The notes under the pieces are model-generated. The model saw only the letters and a program-made list of their open reading frames with translations. It was not told the origin of the DNA and did no database searches. Below are positions 44,555 through 54,578 of a stretch of 64,000 bases of DNA, one piece after another. The DNA comes from JBDWFY01 sp965275915 (GTDB taxonomy: Bacteria > Pseudomonadota > Alphaproteobacteria > Rhizobiales > Stappiaceae), in NCBI GenBank assembly GCA_965275915.1, contig CBDHYI010000006.1, positions 882,087-946,086 of the forward strand, written 5' to 3'. Both the position numbers and the translations under genes were made by a program. How positions within the stretch are numbered: position 1 is the first letter of the stretch; every line of letters begins with the position of its first letter.

Positions 44555-45064
44555 TTACTTGTCCAACCACTCCGAACAGCGGGGTGCCTCGTTCGTGCCC
44601 CACGGCATAATCGGGACCGTCGATGTTGAGTTTTTTGGAGAGCCCTCGATCAACTTGTCGGAATAGACCAGATAAACCAGCACGTTGCGCGTCTCGTCAC
44701 AGCCCCGGACAATGCGCATCTTCTTGAACAGAATCGAACGCCGGGTCCGGAACATCTCCTCGCCCTGCTCAAATTTTTCGTCAAAAACAATCGGCCCGAC
44801 TTGCCGGCAGGCGAGGGAAACATCGGACACTTCTTCGGCAACACCGATCCAACCTGAAAAACCGCCTTTTTCCGGCACCGTAAAGTGACAGGCCACCCCG
44901 CCAACGAGCGGATCGTCAATCGCATAGGTTGCCAGCTTGTGGTCCGGCGTCAGAAATTTCCAAACAGTTGATTTCTTGAAAATGAGATCAGGCTCATCAT
45001 CGGCCCACGCCGGAACGATAAAAGCCGACAGGGAAAACAGAATTGCCAGGCACAGCCGTTTCAT
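44555..45064 (-). CDS. creA: CreA-family protein
   Basis: A 169-residue secreted protein; the ATG at 45064 follows GGAGG, making it better than the upstream Met at 45076. The signal peptide is KRLCLAILFSLSAFIVPAWA. The CreA pattern is clear: DLIFKKSTVWKFLTPDHKLA, DDPLVGGVACHFT, SDVSLACRQVGPI and RTRRSILFKKMRIVRGCDET. E. coli CreA is a periplasmic protein of unknown function from the creABCD operon; here no creBCD lies nearby. Four conserved cysteines suggest disulfides. Confidence 0.93.
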   Translation of the reverse strand: MKRLCLAILFSLSAFIVPAWADDEPDLIFKKSTVWKFLTPDHKLATYAIDDPLVGGVACHFTVPEKGGFSGWIGVAEEVSDVSLACRQVGPIVFDEKFEQGEEMFRTRRSILFKKMRIVRGCDETRNVLVYLVYSDKLIEGSPKNSTSTVPIMPWGTNEAPRCSEWLDK

Positions 45065-45182
45065 AAACACCTCCATTTTGCGTGGTGCACATGTATGAAG
45101 AGTGTGCCGGGTTTACGAGATAAATTTCCGGAATTCTCCAAATTTCGAAGAAGCCGGGCTGTTCCACGCTGCTTTCACCGCA

Positions 45183-45989
45183 TCAGGTGTCTGCCGAAAC
45201 TCCGACCAATCGGGTTTCAACACCCAGCCTTTCAGTCACAAAGCGATCAAAGTCCTGCGCCCAAATATCTCTGTGAACCCAATTGAACTGGCCGTGACCC
45301 GGTATCGAACGCCGAAAGGGATAAGGGCAAAAACGCATGTCTTTGCCTCTCTCCGTTCCAAGGCGAAGCAGGGACTGTGAGAACTCGATCGGCGCCTGCA
45401 GATCATACTCCGCGTGTTGAATCAGAATCGGGGCGGTTGATCTATCGAGGGCCCGAACGAGATCCGGATGGATCGCTTCGCGCGACTGGTCCCCGGCAGC
45501 CGGCGCCTGCAATACCGTGCCAGAAACGTTCAGTTCCGCCTGAGCGAAAAGGCTCACAATTCCACCGTGAGAACAGCCGCAAACGATAATTCTTGACATG
45601 TCGGCCCAGGCCCGGTTGTGCAGCCACCGGGCACAGGCAGTAACGTCCTTTGCACGCCCCTTCAGATATACCCATACGTCCTTGAGATCCCGGCAGTCCG
45701 CTAACTTCGGACCGGTCGAGGCTCCGTATCCACGGCCTTCGGGAAAAATAACCGCGCAGTCACCCGATGCGACGCCGTTCCACACGCTTGTATCAAAACT
45801 CAGCGTGGAAACATCACAGGCAATGGACCCATCGGCCTGCGCTCTTGAGCCGTGGTTGTAGATCACGATCGGAACCGGATATGTCCTTTTCGGCCGCATG
45901 ATCCAGACATCGATTTCAAAACCATCCGAGGGATAGGTTGCGCGCTCAATAATGCCTTGCGGCAGCACAGATTTGGCGGTCATCGTCAT
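45183..45989 (-). CDS. Alpha/beta hydrolase, dienelactone-hydrolase type
   Basis: A 268-residue hydrolase. The oxyanion-side motif is VIYNHGSRAQADGS, the nucleophile elbow is VCGCSHGGI with serine in GxSxG, the acidic residue is probably in ILIQHAEYDLQAPI, and the catalytic His is GHGQFNW. The fold matches prolyl-oligopeptidase or dienelactone hydrolases; the substrate cannot be told. No signal peptide is present. It ends 118 bp from creA and may not be co-transcribed with it. Confidence 0.8.
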   Translation of the reverse strand: MTMTAKSVLPQGIIERATYPSDGFEIDVWIMRPKRTYPVPIVIYNHGSRAQADGSIACDVSTLSFDTSVWNGVASGDCAVIFPEGRGYGASTGPKLADCRDLKDVWVYLKGRAKDVTACARWLHNRAWADMSRIIVCGCSHGGIVSLFAQAELNVSGTVLQAPAAGDQSREAIHPDLVRALDRSTAPILIQHAEYDLQAPIEFSQSLLRLGTERGKDMRFCPYPFRRSIPGHGQFNWVHRDIWAQDFDRFVTERLGVETRLVGVSADT

Positions 45990-46031
45990 AAAGCCGACTG
46001 TAGCGGCCTTTATCCTGATCTGTGAAGCACA

Positions 46032-46056
46032 ACGGCCCGGATTTTGTCCGGGCCGT
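46032..46056. terminator. GC-rich hairpin between two minus-strand genes
   Basis: Perfect arms ACGGCCCGGA and TCCGGGCCGT with a 5-base loop, 32 bp after the phytase-like gene stop on the minus strand. The T-tract is missing, so it may be an RNA-stability hairpin instead. Confidence 0.45.
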
Positions 46057-46087
46057 CATCATTGATCCTGCCTGCCTTTTGGAAGAG

Positions 46088-48265
46088 TTACAGCGTACCG
46101 ACAGAGAAAAACAGTGTTTCACCGTTGCTGTCATCAACACCGTCATTGTCGGTGACTGCGAACCCTTCACCGTTTACATCGATGGCAAAGCCCTCGATTT
46201 TGTCAACGACGTAGCCGTTAGTTGACAGAAGATCCGGGATAAAATCGCGCACCAGCTCCTTTTTGACCATCGGAAGTTCGTCACCGAGCTTCGCCATTTT
46301 CAGATCCGATACCGGCACCCTGTAAAGACGCTTGATCTTGGCGGCTTCGCCGATCTGGTTGTCACGCTCAATGATGTAGACATCGTCGCCGTGAGCAGTG
46401 ATTTCAGAGAGGCCGACCCAGCCTTTGTCTGCCGGTTCAGTCGGATAAAGAACACCGCCCCACTCTTCTGTTTCAGTGTTATAGCCGACCAGCTTGACTG
46501 TGTTCTTCGGATCGTCTTTCCACTGACGCTGAATGGCAATCCAAAGCGTGTCACCGATTCTGGTAATGCCCTCGGAACCAAACCGTCTCTCAACAGCCAG
46601 CAGTTCCGGCGGGAACGGAACCTGTTTCTCAATTTCACCGTCGGCATTCACATGATAAAGGCCATGCGGGATCATGCGATCGGTCCTGCCTTCGGACGCC
46701 AGCCAGAAACCGCCCTCTCCGTCTGTTGTGATCCCTTCCAGGTCGAGCAACTGCGCGTTTGCACCATTGCGGGTGACACGCGTAGCGGCCGTGATTTGAG
46801 CCGGTTTTGATGTGGCATCGATCGTGAAGACTGTCGGCTGCAGCGCATAGAAGCTGTCATTGACCGCATAGAGGATGCCGGGTTTTTCAGAGTCGGCAGT
46901 CAGGCCGGACAGCGCGCCAAAGCCAATCGGCTTTCCGTCTTTCATCACCGAGGAAATCATCGGATAGGTCAGCGCGCCCTCGCTCAGTTCATAAAGAGTG
47001 ACATGTGAGCGGACACCACCATCTTCGATCAGATCAACCTCGTTTGAGACAGCAAGAAGGTTCCGGTCCGGGATGGCAATTGCACCTTCCGGGCCAAGAC
47101 CGGTCGGCAGAAGCTGAACAAACTCAGGATCAGCACCTGTGTCTTTGTAAACGCCGATAACCGAACCACGTTCAGACAGGACGAAAATGTATGTATCGTC
47201 GCCGAATTTTTTGACTTCCAGTCCCTCCGGCTCAACACCCTTGTTGCCGGACCGTTTTTCAGGATAGTGACCGGCTGCCGCGACGCGATATTCAAAATCC
47301 AGCCCGGATTCATAAAGTTCCGTCCCGTCTTTATTGAATATCGTGAAACCGCGGGATCCGCCTTCATAGTCACCCTCGTTGGCAATGACGATCCGCTCAT
47401 CATCCAGCCACTGAACGGCATCAGGTTCGCGAACCCGGCCCAGTTGCTCACCGTCGAACGTCAAAGCCCCTTCTTCATCAAGATCGACATTTTTCAGATC
47501 GACCGCACCGGCCGAGAAATGAGATTTCACGGAGCCGTCCGTTCCGTCCAGAACAACAATATGGTTGTTTTCCTGCAGGGTTACGACGACTTCGTTCCGG
47601 CTGTTGATGTCGACAAATTCCGGTTCAGGATCGGAACCGGCGACGTCTGCAAGGCCGGTAACATCCGCCTCGATCAGGCTTGTGCAGTCCGGAACGCCGT
47701 CCGTCAGTTTCAGGATCGCGACCTTACCGGCGGGCGCCTGCGGGATGACGCCATCATTGAAGTCTTCATCACGCTCGTTTTCAATAGCAATTGCGACAAT
47801 TGACCGGTCCGGAGAAACGGCGGTTGAGTCGGGCTGGCCCTTAAGGTCACAGGTCACTTCTACTGTCTTGCTCGCAACATCGATAACGGCGAGATGCCCG
47901 GACGGTTCGGTGTAACTTTCCGACGTATTCACTCCGGCCAGAACTTTCGATCCGGCAACGGACACGGCTGTCGGTTCGCCGTCCAGGTTGATCGTGCCTG
48001 CGGGCTTGGGGTTTTTCGGATCGGTGATATCGATCAGGCCGACCACCCCGAACGGGCTGTCGGAATAGACGAGCATATTACCGTCTTCCGTCGCCACGAT
48101 AATCTCCGCGGACGTTTCGGTTTCCTGACTTTGATCGGCCGGCAGATTGGTGTTCACCGGGAACGAGGCAATCCGTTTGAAACTCATTTCCTGAGCTGTT
48201 GCCGGAATTGCGGCAGAACTCAACAGAAACGCGGCAAATGAAACTATCTTTATCGACCTGTGCAT
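46088..48265 (-). CDS. Esterase-like activity of phytase family, secreted beta-propeller protein
   Basis: A 725-residue exported protein. A signal peptide (IKIVSFAAFLLSSAAIPATA) is followed by a first beta-propeller-like half (residues about 25-430: GLIDITDPKNPKPAGTINLD, SPDRSIVAIAIENERDEDF) and a C-terminal phytase-like esterase domain from about 440 (GKPIGFGALSGLTADSEKPG, DLEGITTDGEGGFWLASEGR, VDKIEGFAIDVNGEGFAVTDND). Members are annotated as esterase-like; the activity is poorly defined. Phosphate or phosphodiester substrates are possible. Confidence 0.85.
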   Translation of the reverse strand: MHRSIKIVSFAAFLLSSAAIPATAQEMSFKRIASFPVNTNLPADQSQETETSAEIIVATEDGNMLVYSDSPFGVVGLIDITDPKNPKPAGTINLDGEPTAVSVAGSKVLAGVNTSESYTEPSGHLAVIDVASKTVEVTCDLKGQPDSTAVSPDRSIVAIAIENERDEDFNDGVIPQAPAGKVAILKLTDGVPDCTSLIEADVTGLADVAGSDPEPEFVDINSRNEVVVTLQENNHIVVLDGTDGSVKSHFSAGAVDLKNVDLDEEGALTFDGEQLGRVREPDAVQWLDDERIVIANEGDYEGGSRGFTIFNKDGTELYESGLDFEYRVAAAGHYPEKRSGNKGVEPEGLEVKKFGDDTYIFVLSERGSVIGVYKDTGADPEFVQLLPTGLGPEGAIAIPDRNLLAVSNEVDLIEDGGVRSHVTLYELSEGALTYPMISSVMKDGKPIGFGALSGLTADSEKPGILYAVNDSFYALQPTVFTIDATSKPAQITAATRVTRNGANAQLLDLEGITTDGEGGFWLASEGRTDRMIPHGLYHVNADGEIEKQVPFPPELLAVERRFGSEGITRIGDTLWIAIQRQWKDDPKNTVKLVGYNTETEEWGGVLYPTEPADKGWVGLSEITAHGDDVYIIERDNQIGEAAKIKRLYRVPVSDLKMAKLGDELPMVKKELVRDFIPDLLSTNGYVVDKIEGFAIDVNGEGFAVTDNDGVDDSNGETLFFSVGTL

Positions 48266-48503
48266 ATCAACCCACTCCCTTCAGTGCAAAACGAGCCCCG
48301 TAGGTAGCGGTATCGCTTAACAGTTTCATGACGGTTTTAGACGGCAAAACAACCCGGCGGACGACGCCGTTTTCCCGGCCGATCCATGCTGAGGCGCATG
48401 CTGCCGATATTTTTCTCAAATTCTGCTATCATGTTGCGGAATGAAAAATTTACCTCCACCGCAAGGAGGTATTTACGGCTTTCTGTTTTCCTTAAGGGGA
48501 GAC

Positions 48504-49754
48504 TTGAACCGTCACTGGGGCTTTCAACTGGTGGGCTGGACGCTGAAACAGAAACTTCGCGGCCATTGGGTGATCGCTCCCCTGATCGCCTCCGGTATGC
48601 TGTTGCCTTTTAGCAGCAATAGCACCGCCGCCCAGAGTGCGGAATGCCGTTCGCTCGCCCGTCAACTGGCGCAACTGGAAATAGCCAACACAGCCAATCC
48701 GGAATTTGCCAGGTGGGATCAGGCCGTCAGGCAACAGAATGCCGCTCTGGACCAGACACGGCGCCAGATCGCCAGAGCCAGTTGCCAACCGGGCGGCAGC
48801 CAGTCGCGCGTCTGCACGCAACTGTTTGAAAAACAATCTCAAATGGCGTCCAATCTGAAGAAACTTGAACGCCAGCGTAGCCGCCATGCCGGTGACGGGG
48901 AACAGTCCGCAGGGCGCAAACGCGGGATTGAAAGACGCATGGCCTCCTTGAGCTGCGGCGAAGAGCAGCAGCGGGAGGTACGCGACGCGCCTGCACCGGG
49001 CGCAGAGCAAAACAGGTCTGAAATCGGGCTCTTCAGCCGGCTGTTTGGCGGTGGAAGCCGCGCGTCCTATAATGGTACCGAAACGCTGGCGAACGGCCCT
49101 CCGCAGTCCCGTTACAACCCCGACGTTTCCCGCAGAATAGCCTCGCTCGATCGTCCTCAAACCGGCTTTTACGGTGGCGGTCAGTATCGGACCCTGTGCG
49201 TGAGAACGTGCGACGGGTTTTATTTTCCGATCAGCTTTTCAACACGTCCGTCGGCCTTTGGTGTGGATGACTCGATGTGTCAGAATATGTGCCCGGGCGC
49301 CGATGCGCGCCTGTTCGTTCACCGCAACCCCGGCCAGGACATCAAGGACATGACCGGGCTTGACGGCGTCCCCTATACGGCCCTGCCGACAGCGTTCAAA
49401 TACAGAACCGAGTTCGTCAAAAACTGCAGCTGCCAGGTATCCGGCTCGGGCAAGATAAAGGCACTTAATCAGAGCGGAGATCCGATTCAGGACCTGCGTC
49501 TGTCGCCTGCCGATGACCGGTTTCTCTATTACGACCTCGGCCAGACCCCCATGGTTCCAATCGCCAAAGTTCCGGCGGATGAGGATCCCGACACGATCGA
49601 CAACATTCTGGGCAACTTCGTCCCCTATTCGCTGAAACGAACCAGCATCGTTGCCGTCGATGAAACGGACACCGACGGATCGGGTGAAGAAACAGACGAA
49701 GAGACGAAACGCAAAGTCAGGATAGTCGGTCCAGACTATTTTGTCGCCCAATAA
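48504..49754 (+). CDS. DUF2865 domain-containing protein
   Basis: A protein of about 416 residues from a TTG at 48504 preceded by AAGGGGAG; an ATG at 48441 would extend it by 21 residues. After a hydrophobic segment (HWVIAPLIASGMLLPFSSNS) comes a Gln/Arg-rich coiled region with cysteines. The DUF2865 signature is YRTLCVRTCDGFYFPISFST, DDSMCQNMCPGADARLFVH, and KNCSCQV. This family is common in Rhizobiales envelopes and of unknown function; paired cysteines suggest disulfides. Its 3' end overlaps the gltX stop region by 38 bp on the opposite strand. Confidence 0.82.
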   Translation: MNRHWGFQLVGWTLKQKLRGHWVIAPLIASGMLLPFSSNSTAAQSAECRSLARQLAQLEIANTANPEFARWDQAVRQQNAALDQTRRQIARASCQPGGSQSRVCTQLFEKQSQMASNLKKLERQRSRHAGDGEQSAGRKRGIERRMASLSCGEEQQREVRDAPAPGAEQNRSEIGLFSRLFGGGSRASYNGTETLANGPPQSRYNPDVSRRIASLDRPQTGFYGGGQYRTLCVRTCDGFYFPISFSTRPSAFGVDDSMCQNMCPGADARLFVHRNPGQDIKDMTGLDGVPYTALPTAFKYRTEFVKNCSCQVSGSGKIKALNQSGDPIQDLRLSPADDRFLYYDLGQTPMVPIAKVPADEDPDTIDNILGNFVPYSLKRTSIVAVDETDTDGSGEETDEETKRKVRIVGPDYFVAQ

Positions 49755-51078
49755 GCGGCAAAAGGCGTTTGAGTTCAGGGCCATGGTCCATACCGGTCAA
49801 CGCCTTGCGCAGGGGCATGAACAGGATGCGTCCCTTTCGGCCGGTTGCCGCCTTCACCCGATCGGTCCATTCCTTCCAGGTCTCTTCGCTCCATGGCTCC
49901 GGCGGCAGCAGACCGCTGGCCGCGCGGACAAAATCCCGATCTTCGTCCTCGATCACAGGCGCAACCGGTCCGTTGACGATCCGCATCCATGTTTCGACAT
50001 CGGCGAACTTTTCAAGGTTCTCGCGCGCGCTGTTCCAAAAGTCTTCGCCGCCATCTGCATTGAGCGCCGCCAGCCGCTCCCGGACATCGGAATAGGGGAG
50101 ATTATGGAGGGTTTTGGCATTGAGAGCCTCAAGATCCGACGGGTCAAACCGCGCCGGAGCGCGCGAGACTTTGCCAAACTCAAATGTATCCACGAGATCC
50201 GAAAGACTGGAAATCGGTTCCACAGGGTTCGATGTGCCGATCAGCGCCGACAAAGCCGCAACCGCCAGCGGCTCATACCCATCCTCCCGCAAACCGCGGA
50301 GGGAAAGAGATTCATGTCGTTTTGAAAGGCCTGCGCCGTCGCCTCCAACCAGCAGATTGTGATGCGCAAATGTCGGCACCTGCCCTCCCAGAGCCTTGAA
50401 GATCGCAATCTGCACACCGGTATTGGCGACATGATCTTCGCCGCGCACCACATGGGTAACGCCCATGTCGATGTCATCAATGATGGAGGGCAGCGTATAG
50501 AGGTAAGACCCGTCCTCTCTGATCAGCACGGGATCGGACATGGATGACAGATCGACCGTCTGGTGCCCGCGGCATAGGTCGTCCCAGGCAACATCGGTCT
50601 TCTGCATTTGCCTGGGATTGTCCTGAAAGTTCGGAAGCAGAAATCGCCAGTGCGGACGCCGCCCCTCCGCTTCCAGGTCCGCCCGTTCCTCGGCAGTCAG
50701 ATAATACCCGGTCCGGTCATAGACAGGCGGTCGTCCACGAGCGCGCAGGCGTTTGCGTTTGCGGTCCAGCTCGTCCGCTGTCTCGTAGCACGCATATAAC
50801 AGACCGTCCGATTTCAGTTTCTCAGCCAGCGCATCGTATTTGTCTGATCGGTGGGACTGATAGGCGATGCGGTCCGGTACGATGGAGAGCCATGCCAGAT
50901 CCTCGATTGTCGCATCGGCAAACTTCTGCTCCGAGCGGATCTTGTCCGTATCGTCAAAGCGCAGAACAAACTGACCCTGGCTCTTTTTCGCCAGAAGCCA
51001 GTTGAAAAGAACAACGCGCAGATTTCCGATATGAATATAACCGGTCGGCGACGGCGCAAAGCGGACGATAACGGACAT
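49717..51078 (-). CDS. gltX: Glutamate-tRNA ligase
   Basis: A 453-residue class I synthetase. The HIGH motif is PSPTGYIHIGNLRVVLFN, followed by FVLRFDDTDKIRSEQKFA. The second signature is GAGLSKRHESLSLRGLREDG, where SKRH stands for KMSKS. The helical anticodon domain extends to the end. Alphaproteobacteria often carry two copies, one tuned to tRNA(Gln); which one this is cannot be read from sequence alone. It overlaps convergently with the DUF2865 gene by 38 bp, so no terminator can lie between them. Confidence 0.93.
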   Translation of the reverse strand: MSVIVRFAPSPTGYIHIGNLRVVLFNWLLAKKSQGQFVLRFDDTDKIRSEQKFADATIEDLAWLSIVPDRIAYQSHRSDKYDALAEKLKSDGLLYACYETADELDRKRKRLRARGRPPVYDRTGYYLTAEERADLEAEGRRPHWRFLLPNFQDNPRQMQKTDVAWDDLCRGHQTVDLSSMSDPVLIREDGSYLYTLPSIIDDIDMGVTHVVRGEDHVANTGVQIAIFKALGGQVPTFAHHNLLVGGDGAGLSKRHESLSLRGLREDGYEPLAVAALSALIGTSNPVEPISSLSDLVDTFEFGKVSRAPARFDPSDLEALNAKTLHNLPYSDVRERLAALNADGGEDFWNSARENLEKFADVETWMRIVNGPVAPVIEDEDRDFVRAASGLLPPEPWSEETWKEWTDRVKAATGRKGRILFMPLRKALTGMDHGPELKRLLPLIGRQNSLDRLS

Positions 51079-51250
51079 GGGCGCCTGACTCTCCTGAAAA
51101 TTATCGTGATTCAGGCTCGGTACTCGGAGCAGGCGCCGGCGTCAATGTTTCAATCCCGGTCTCCGGGCTTTTTGCAATCATAAAGAAGCTTATTTGGACT
51201 TGCTCATCCTGATCTGGCTTATGTCCGGATTTGAGGCGGGATACCTGCCC

Positions 51251-52927
51251 TCAGGTGCGATCCCTGAACTTGTTGGTGATGGGATAGCGACGGTCTCTGC
51301 CGAAATTCCTGGGTGAGATGCGCACGCCTGGCGCGGCCTGGCGCCGTTTGTATTCGGCAATATAGAGGAGGTGTTCTATCCTGTGGATGACAAGCCGGTC
51401 GTGACCGCGACCGGCAATCTCGTCGACCGACATTTCTCCCTCCACCAGACATTCCAGAATATCGTCAAGAACATCGTACGGCGGCAGGGAATCCTGATCC
51501 GTTTGGCCTTCCCTGAGTTCGGCTGTCGGCGCCTTGGTAATGATATTGGTTGGGATCACTTCCCCTTCAGGCCCCATCGCGCCCTTGGGCAGATGATTGT
51601 TTCGCCATTCAGAGAGCCGGTAGACCTCGGTCTTGTAAAGGTCCTTGATCGGATTGAATCCGCCGTTCATATCGCCGTAAAGGGTCGCATAACCGACAGA
51701 GACCTCGGATTTGTTGCCTGTCGTGACAACCATGGGACCGAACTTGTTGGAAATGGCCATCAAGATGGTGCCGCGCGTTCGCGATTGCAGGTTTTCTTCG
51801 GTGATGTCGGGCTGTTGCCCGGCAAACAGTTCTGCAAGAGCTTCTGTCAGACCGTTGACCGCAGATTCAATCGGAACAATGTCGTAACGGACTCCAAGCG
51901 CTTTGGCACAGGCGGCAGCGTCCGCCAGGCTCTCCTCGCTCGTATAGCGAAACGGCAGCATGACGCAGTGAACACGGTCCGCGCCCAGAGCATCGACCGC
52001 CATGGCGGTGCAAATGGCGGAATCTATGCCGCCGGACAGCCCCAAAACAACGCTCGGAAATCCGTTCTTATTGACATAATCCCGTAATCCCAAAACGCAT
52101 GCCCGCCAATTGGCTTCAAGGACGTCCGGCAAATCGGCTTTAGGCCCGTTCGTACAGACCCAGGTTTCTTCGTGATTGCGTTTCCAGTCCGATACGGCCA
52201 CCAGCTCTTCGAACTGGGGCATCTGGAAGGCCAGCGTGCGGTCGGCCTGAAGGGCGAGAGAGCCGCCGTCGAAGACCAGTTCATCCTGTCCGCACACCTG
52301 GTTGGCGTAAATGAGCGGCAATTCGGTCTCAACCACCCGGGCAATGATGACCTGCAGGCGCTCTTCCGCCCTCCCGGCATGATAGGGGGACCCGTTGGGA
52401 ACCAGGAGCAACTCAGCGCCGGTTTCCATCAGACACTCCGGCACCTCCTCACTCCAGATGTCTTCACAGATCGGCACGCCGAGGCGAACACCGCGAAACT
52501 CGACCGGTCCGGGTAACGGGCCGGGCTGAAAGATGCGTTTCTCGTCAAAAACGCTGTAATTCGGCAGATCGACCTTAAACCGTTTGGCCTTGATAGCGCC
52601 CTCGTCGAGAAGGAAGACACCGTTATAAAGCTTGCCGCCTTCTTCCCATGGCGCACCAACCAGTATTGCCGGACCGCCGTCTGCGGTATCCCCCGCAAGA
52701 TCCTCAAGCGCTTTCCGGCACGCCTGAACAAATGCGTGTTTGAGCACCAGGTCTTCCGTCGGGTAGCCCGACAAAAACAGCTCCGGCATAAGCAGCAGAT
52801 CCGCGCCCTGCTCCGCTGCCTCTTTCCGCGCTGCCCGGACCTTGTCGCTGTTGCCTGAAATGTCACCGACTGTGGGGTTCAGCTGGCCGACGGCCAGTCG
52901 AAAGGAGTCTGAAATCTGCTCAACCAT
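51251..52927 (-). CDS. nadE: NAD+ synthase, glutamine-dependent
   Basis: A 558-residue two-domain enzyme. The N-terminal nitrilase-like glutaminase has the triad E49 (LLLMPELFL), K118 (RFKVDLPNYS) and C154 (VPICEDIW). The C-terminal NAD synthetase has the P-loop GLSGGIDSAICTAMAVDALG and TTGNKSEVSVGYATLYGDMN, then NPIKDLYKTEVYRLSEW. It makes NAD from deamido-NAD with ATP and glutamine. It lies between gor and gltX, with 162- and 172-bp gaps, so co-transcription is uncertain. Confidence 0.95.
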   Translation of the reverse strand: MVEQISDSFRLAVGQLNPTVGDISGNSDKVRAARKEAAEQGADLLLMPELFLSGYPTEDLVLKHAFVQACRKALEDLAGDTADGGPAILVGAPWEEGGKLYNGVFLLDEGAIKAKRFKVDLPNYSVFDEKRIFQPGPLPGPVEFRGVRLGVPICEDIWSEEVPECLMETGAELLLVPNGSPYHAGRAEERLQVIIARVVETELPLIYANQVCGQDELVFDGGSLALQADRTLAFQMPQFEELVAVSDWKRNHEETWVCTNGPKADLPDVLEANWRACVLGLRDYVNKNGFPSVVLGLSGGIDSAICTAMAVDALGADRVHCVMLPFRYTSEESLADAAACAKALGVRYDIVPIESAVNGLTEALAELFAGQQPDITEENLQSRTRGTILMAISNKFGPMVVTTGNKSEVSVGYATLYGDMNGGFNPIKDLYKTEVYRLSEWRNNHLPKGAMGPEGEVIPTNIITKAPTAELREGQTDQDSLPPYDVLDDILECLVEGEMSVDEIAGRGHDRLVIHRIEHLLYIAEYKRRQAAPGVRISPRNFGRDRRYPITNKFRDRT

Positions 52928-53089
52928 GGTGCTGGTTTAGACCGCCTTGAATGCCGGTGCAATAATGGAAACAGGCAAATGGAAAGTACGATTGCCCGAT
53001 CCGGCCCGGCGGCACGTTTGAAGACCTTCAAAAACATCGCGGGCACAAGGTCAGGCAATCAAAATCGACTTGCTGACCGTGGACTTAGC

Positions 53090-54475
53090 TTATTCGGCAG
53101 CCTCGAGTCGGATGCGTTCCGAGGGCTCACGCATTGTCACCAATTCCTCAGCCGCTGTGGGATGAACGGCAACAGTCGCATCGAAATCCGCTTTTGTCGC
53201 ACCCATCTTGATGGCTATTCCAAGAACCTGCGCCAATTCGCCGGCATCATGACCCATCACATGAACGCCCAGCACCTTATCCGTCTCCGCATCGACGATC
53301 ACCTTCATGAAGGTTTTCTCGTCCCGATCCGTCAGGGTCAGCTTCATCGGACGGAAACTGCTGCGATAAATATCCAGCGCGCTGTAGGAAGCGCGCGCTT
53401 CCTGTTCCGTCAACCCGACAGTCCCGATCTCCGGCTGCGAGAAAACGGCACTCGCAACATTGCTGTGGTCGACGGCTCTTGGCATGTTGCCATAGACTGT
53501 GTCGGCAAACGCATGCCCTTCGCGGATAGCAACCGGCGTGAGATTGACCCGGTTCGTCACATCGCCCACGGCGTAAATATTCGGAACGTTTGTTTGTGAG
53601 AATTTATCGACAACAATCGCGCCCGCGCGGTCAGTTTCAACGCCTGCCGTCTCCAACCCAAGATCTTCCGTGTGCGGCCTGCGGCCGATAGCAAACATGA
53701 TCTGCTCGACCTCCAAAGCTCGGCCCTGCCTGGTGCGGCCGATCAAACCCGTCTCGTTTTTTTCAATCGCCGTGAAGATATCTTCGGTAACGACATTGAT
53801 GCCTTTCTTCACAAGCTCCGCGTGAAGATTCGCCCTTATGTCGTCATCAAACCCGCGCAGGATCTCCTCTCCGCGATAAATCAGCGTGGTATCGACGCCC
53901 AGACCGTTGAAAATACCGGCAAACTCAACCGCAATATATCCGCCGCCCGCCACAACGATGCTCTTGGGCAACTCCGGCAAGTGGAACGCCTCGTTGGATG
54001 TGATGACATGCTCGACACCCGGCAGATCAGGATCAAGATTTGGCGTTCCGCCCGTGGCCACCAGAATGCGCTCCGCTGTGATTTCCGTCCCGTCGGACAG
54101 CAATCGCACGCTGTTTGAGCCGGTCAGGACCGCCCGGCTGTCAAACCGCACAACGCCCGCTTTTTCCAGATTCGTCCGGTAGATGTTTTCAAGACGGGTG
54201 ATCTCGCGGTCTTTATTCGCAATCAGCGCCTGCCAATTAAACCGGCGTTCCCCGACCTGCCAGCCGAACCCGGCAGAATCTTCGAATTCCTCTTCAAACC
54301 GAGACGCATAGACCAGGAGCTTTTTGGGAACACAACCGCGAATAACGCAAGTTCCGCCATAGCGAAACTCTTCGGCGATTGCGACACGGGCGCCGTGTGT
54401 GGCAGCAATACGAGCGGCGCGAACGCCGCCGGATCCCGCGCCGATTACAAACAGATCATAGTCAAACGTCGACAC
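53090..54475 (-). CDS. gor: Glutathione reductase
   Basis: A 461-residue cytosolic FAD enzyme that reduces oxidised glutathione with NADPH. The FAD site is DLFVIGAGSGGVRAARIAA; the redox disulfide is C43-C48 in GGTCVIRGCVPKK. The NADPH site is IVVAGGGYIAVEFAGIFNGL, the second FAD motif is NIYAVGDVTNRVNLTPVAI, and the dimer-interface His-Pro-Thr is VAVHPTAAEEL. CVIRGC replaces the classic CVNVGC, as is common in alphaproteobacteria. It is followed upstream by DUF2059 and rpiA, a cluster frequent in Rhizobiales. Confidence 0.95.
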   Translation of the reverse strand: MSTFDYDLFVIGAGSGGVRAARIAATHGARVAIAEEFRYGGTCVIRGCVPKKLLVYASRFEEEFEDSAGFGWQVGERRFNWQALIANKDREITRLENIYRTNLEKAGVVRFDSRAVLTGSNSVRLLSDGTEITAERILVATGGTPNLDPDLPGVEHVITSNEAFHLPELPKSIVVAGGGYIAVEFAGIFNGLGVDTTLIYRGEEILRGFDDDIRANLHAELVKKGINVVTEDIFTAIEKNETGLIGRTRQGRALEVEQIMFAIGRRPHTEDLGLETAGVETDRAGAIVVDKFSQTNVPNIYAVGDVTNRVNLTPVAIREGHAFADTVYGNMPRAVDHSNVASAVFSQPEIGTVGLTEQEARASYSALDIYRSSFRPMKLTLTDRDEKTFMKVIVDAETDKVLGVHVMGHDAGELAQVLGIAIKMGATKADFDATVAVHPTAAEELVTMREPSERIRLEAAE

Positions 54476-54578
54476 GCGGCCTCTCCTTCAGAACTCAGGC
54501 GGGGAGTTGGGAGGACTCCCAAAACCCGATCGATATAGGGAGGCATCGATCAAGCACAACCCCATCAAAGATCAAGTC

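Noticed and set aside
52979..54182. Plus-strand frames over gor and its downstream gap.
   Set aside because: They are shadows of the well-supported minus-strand gor gene.
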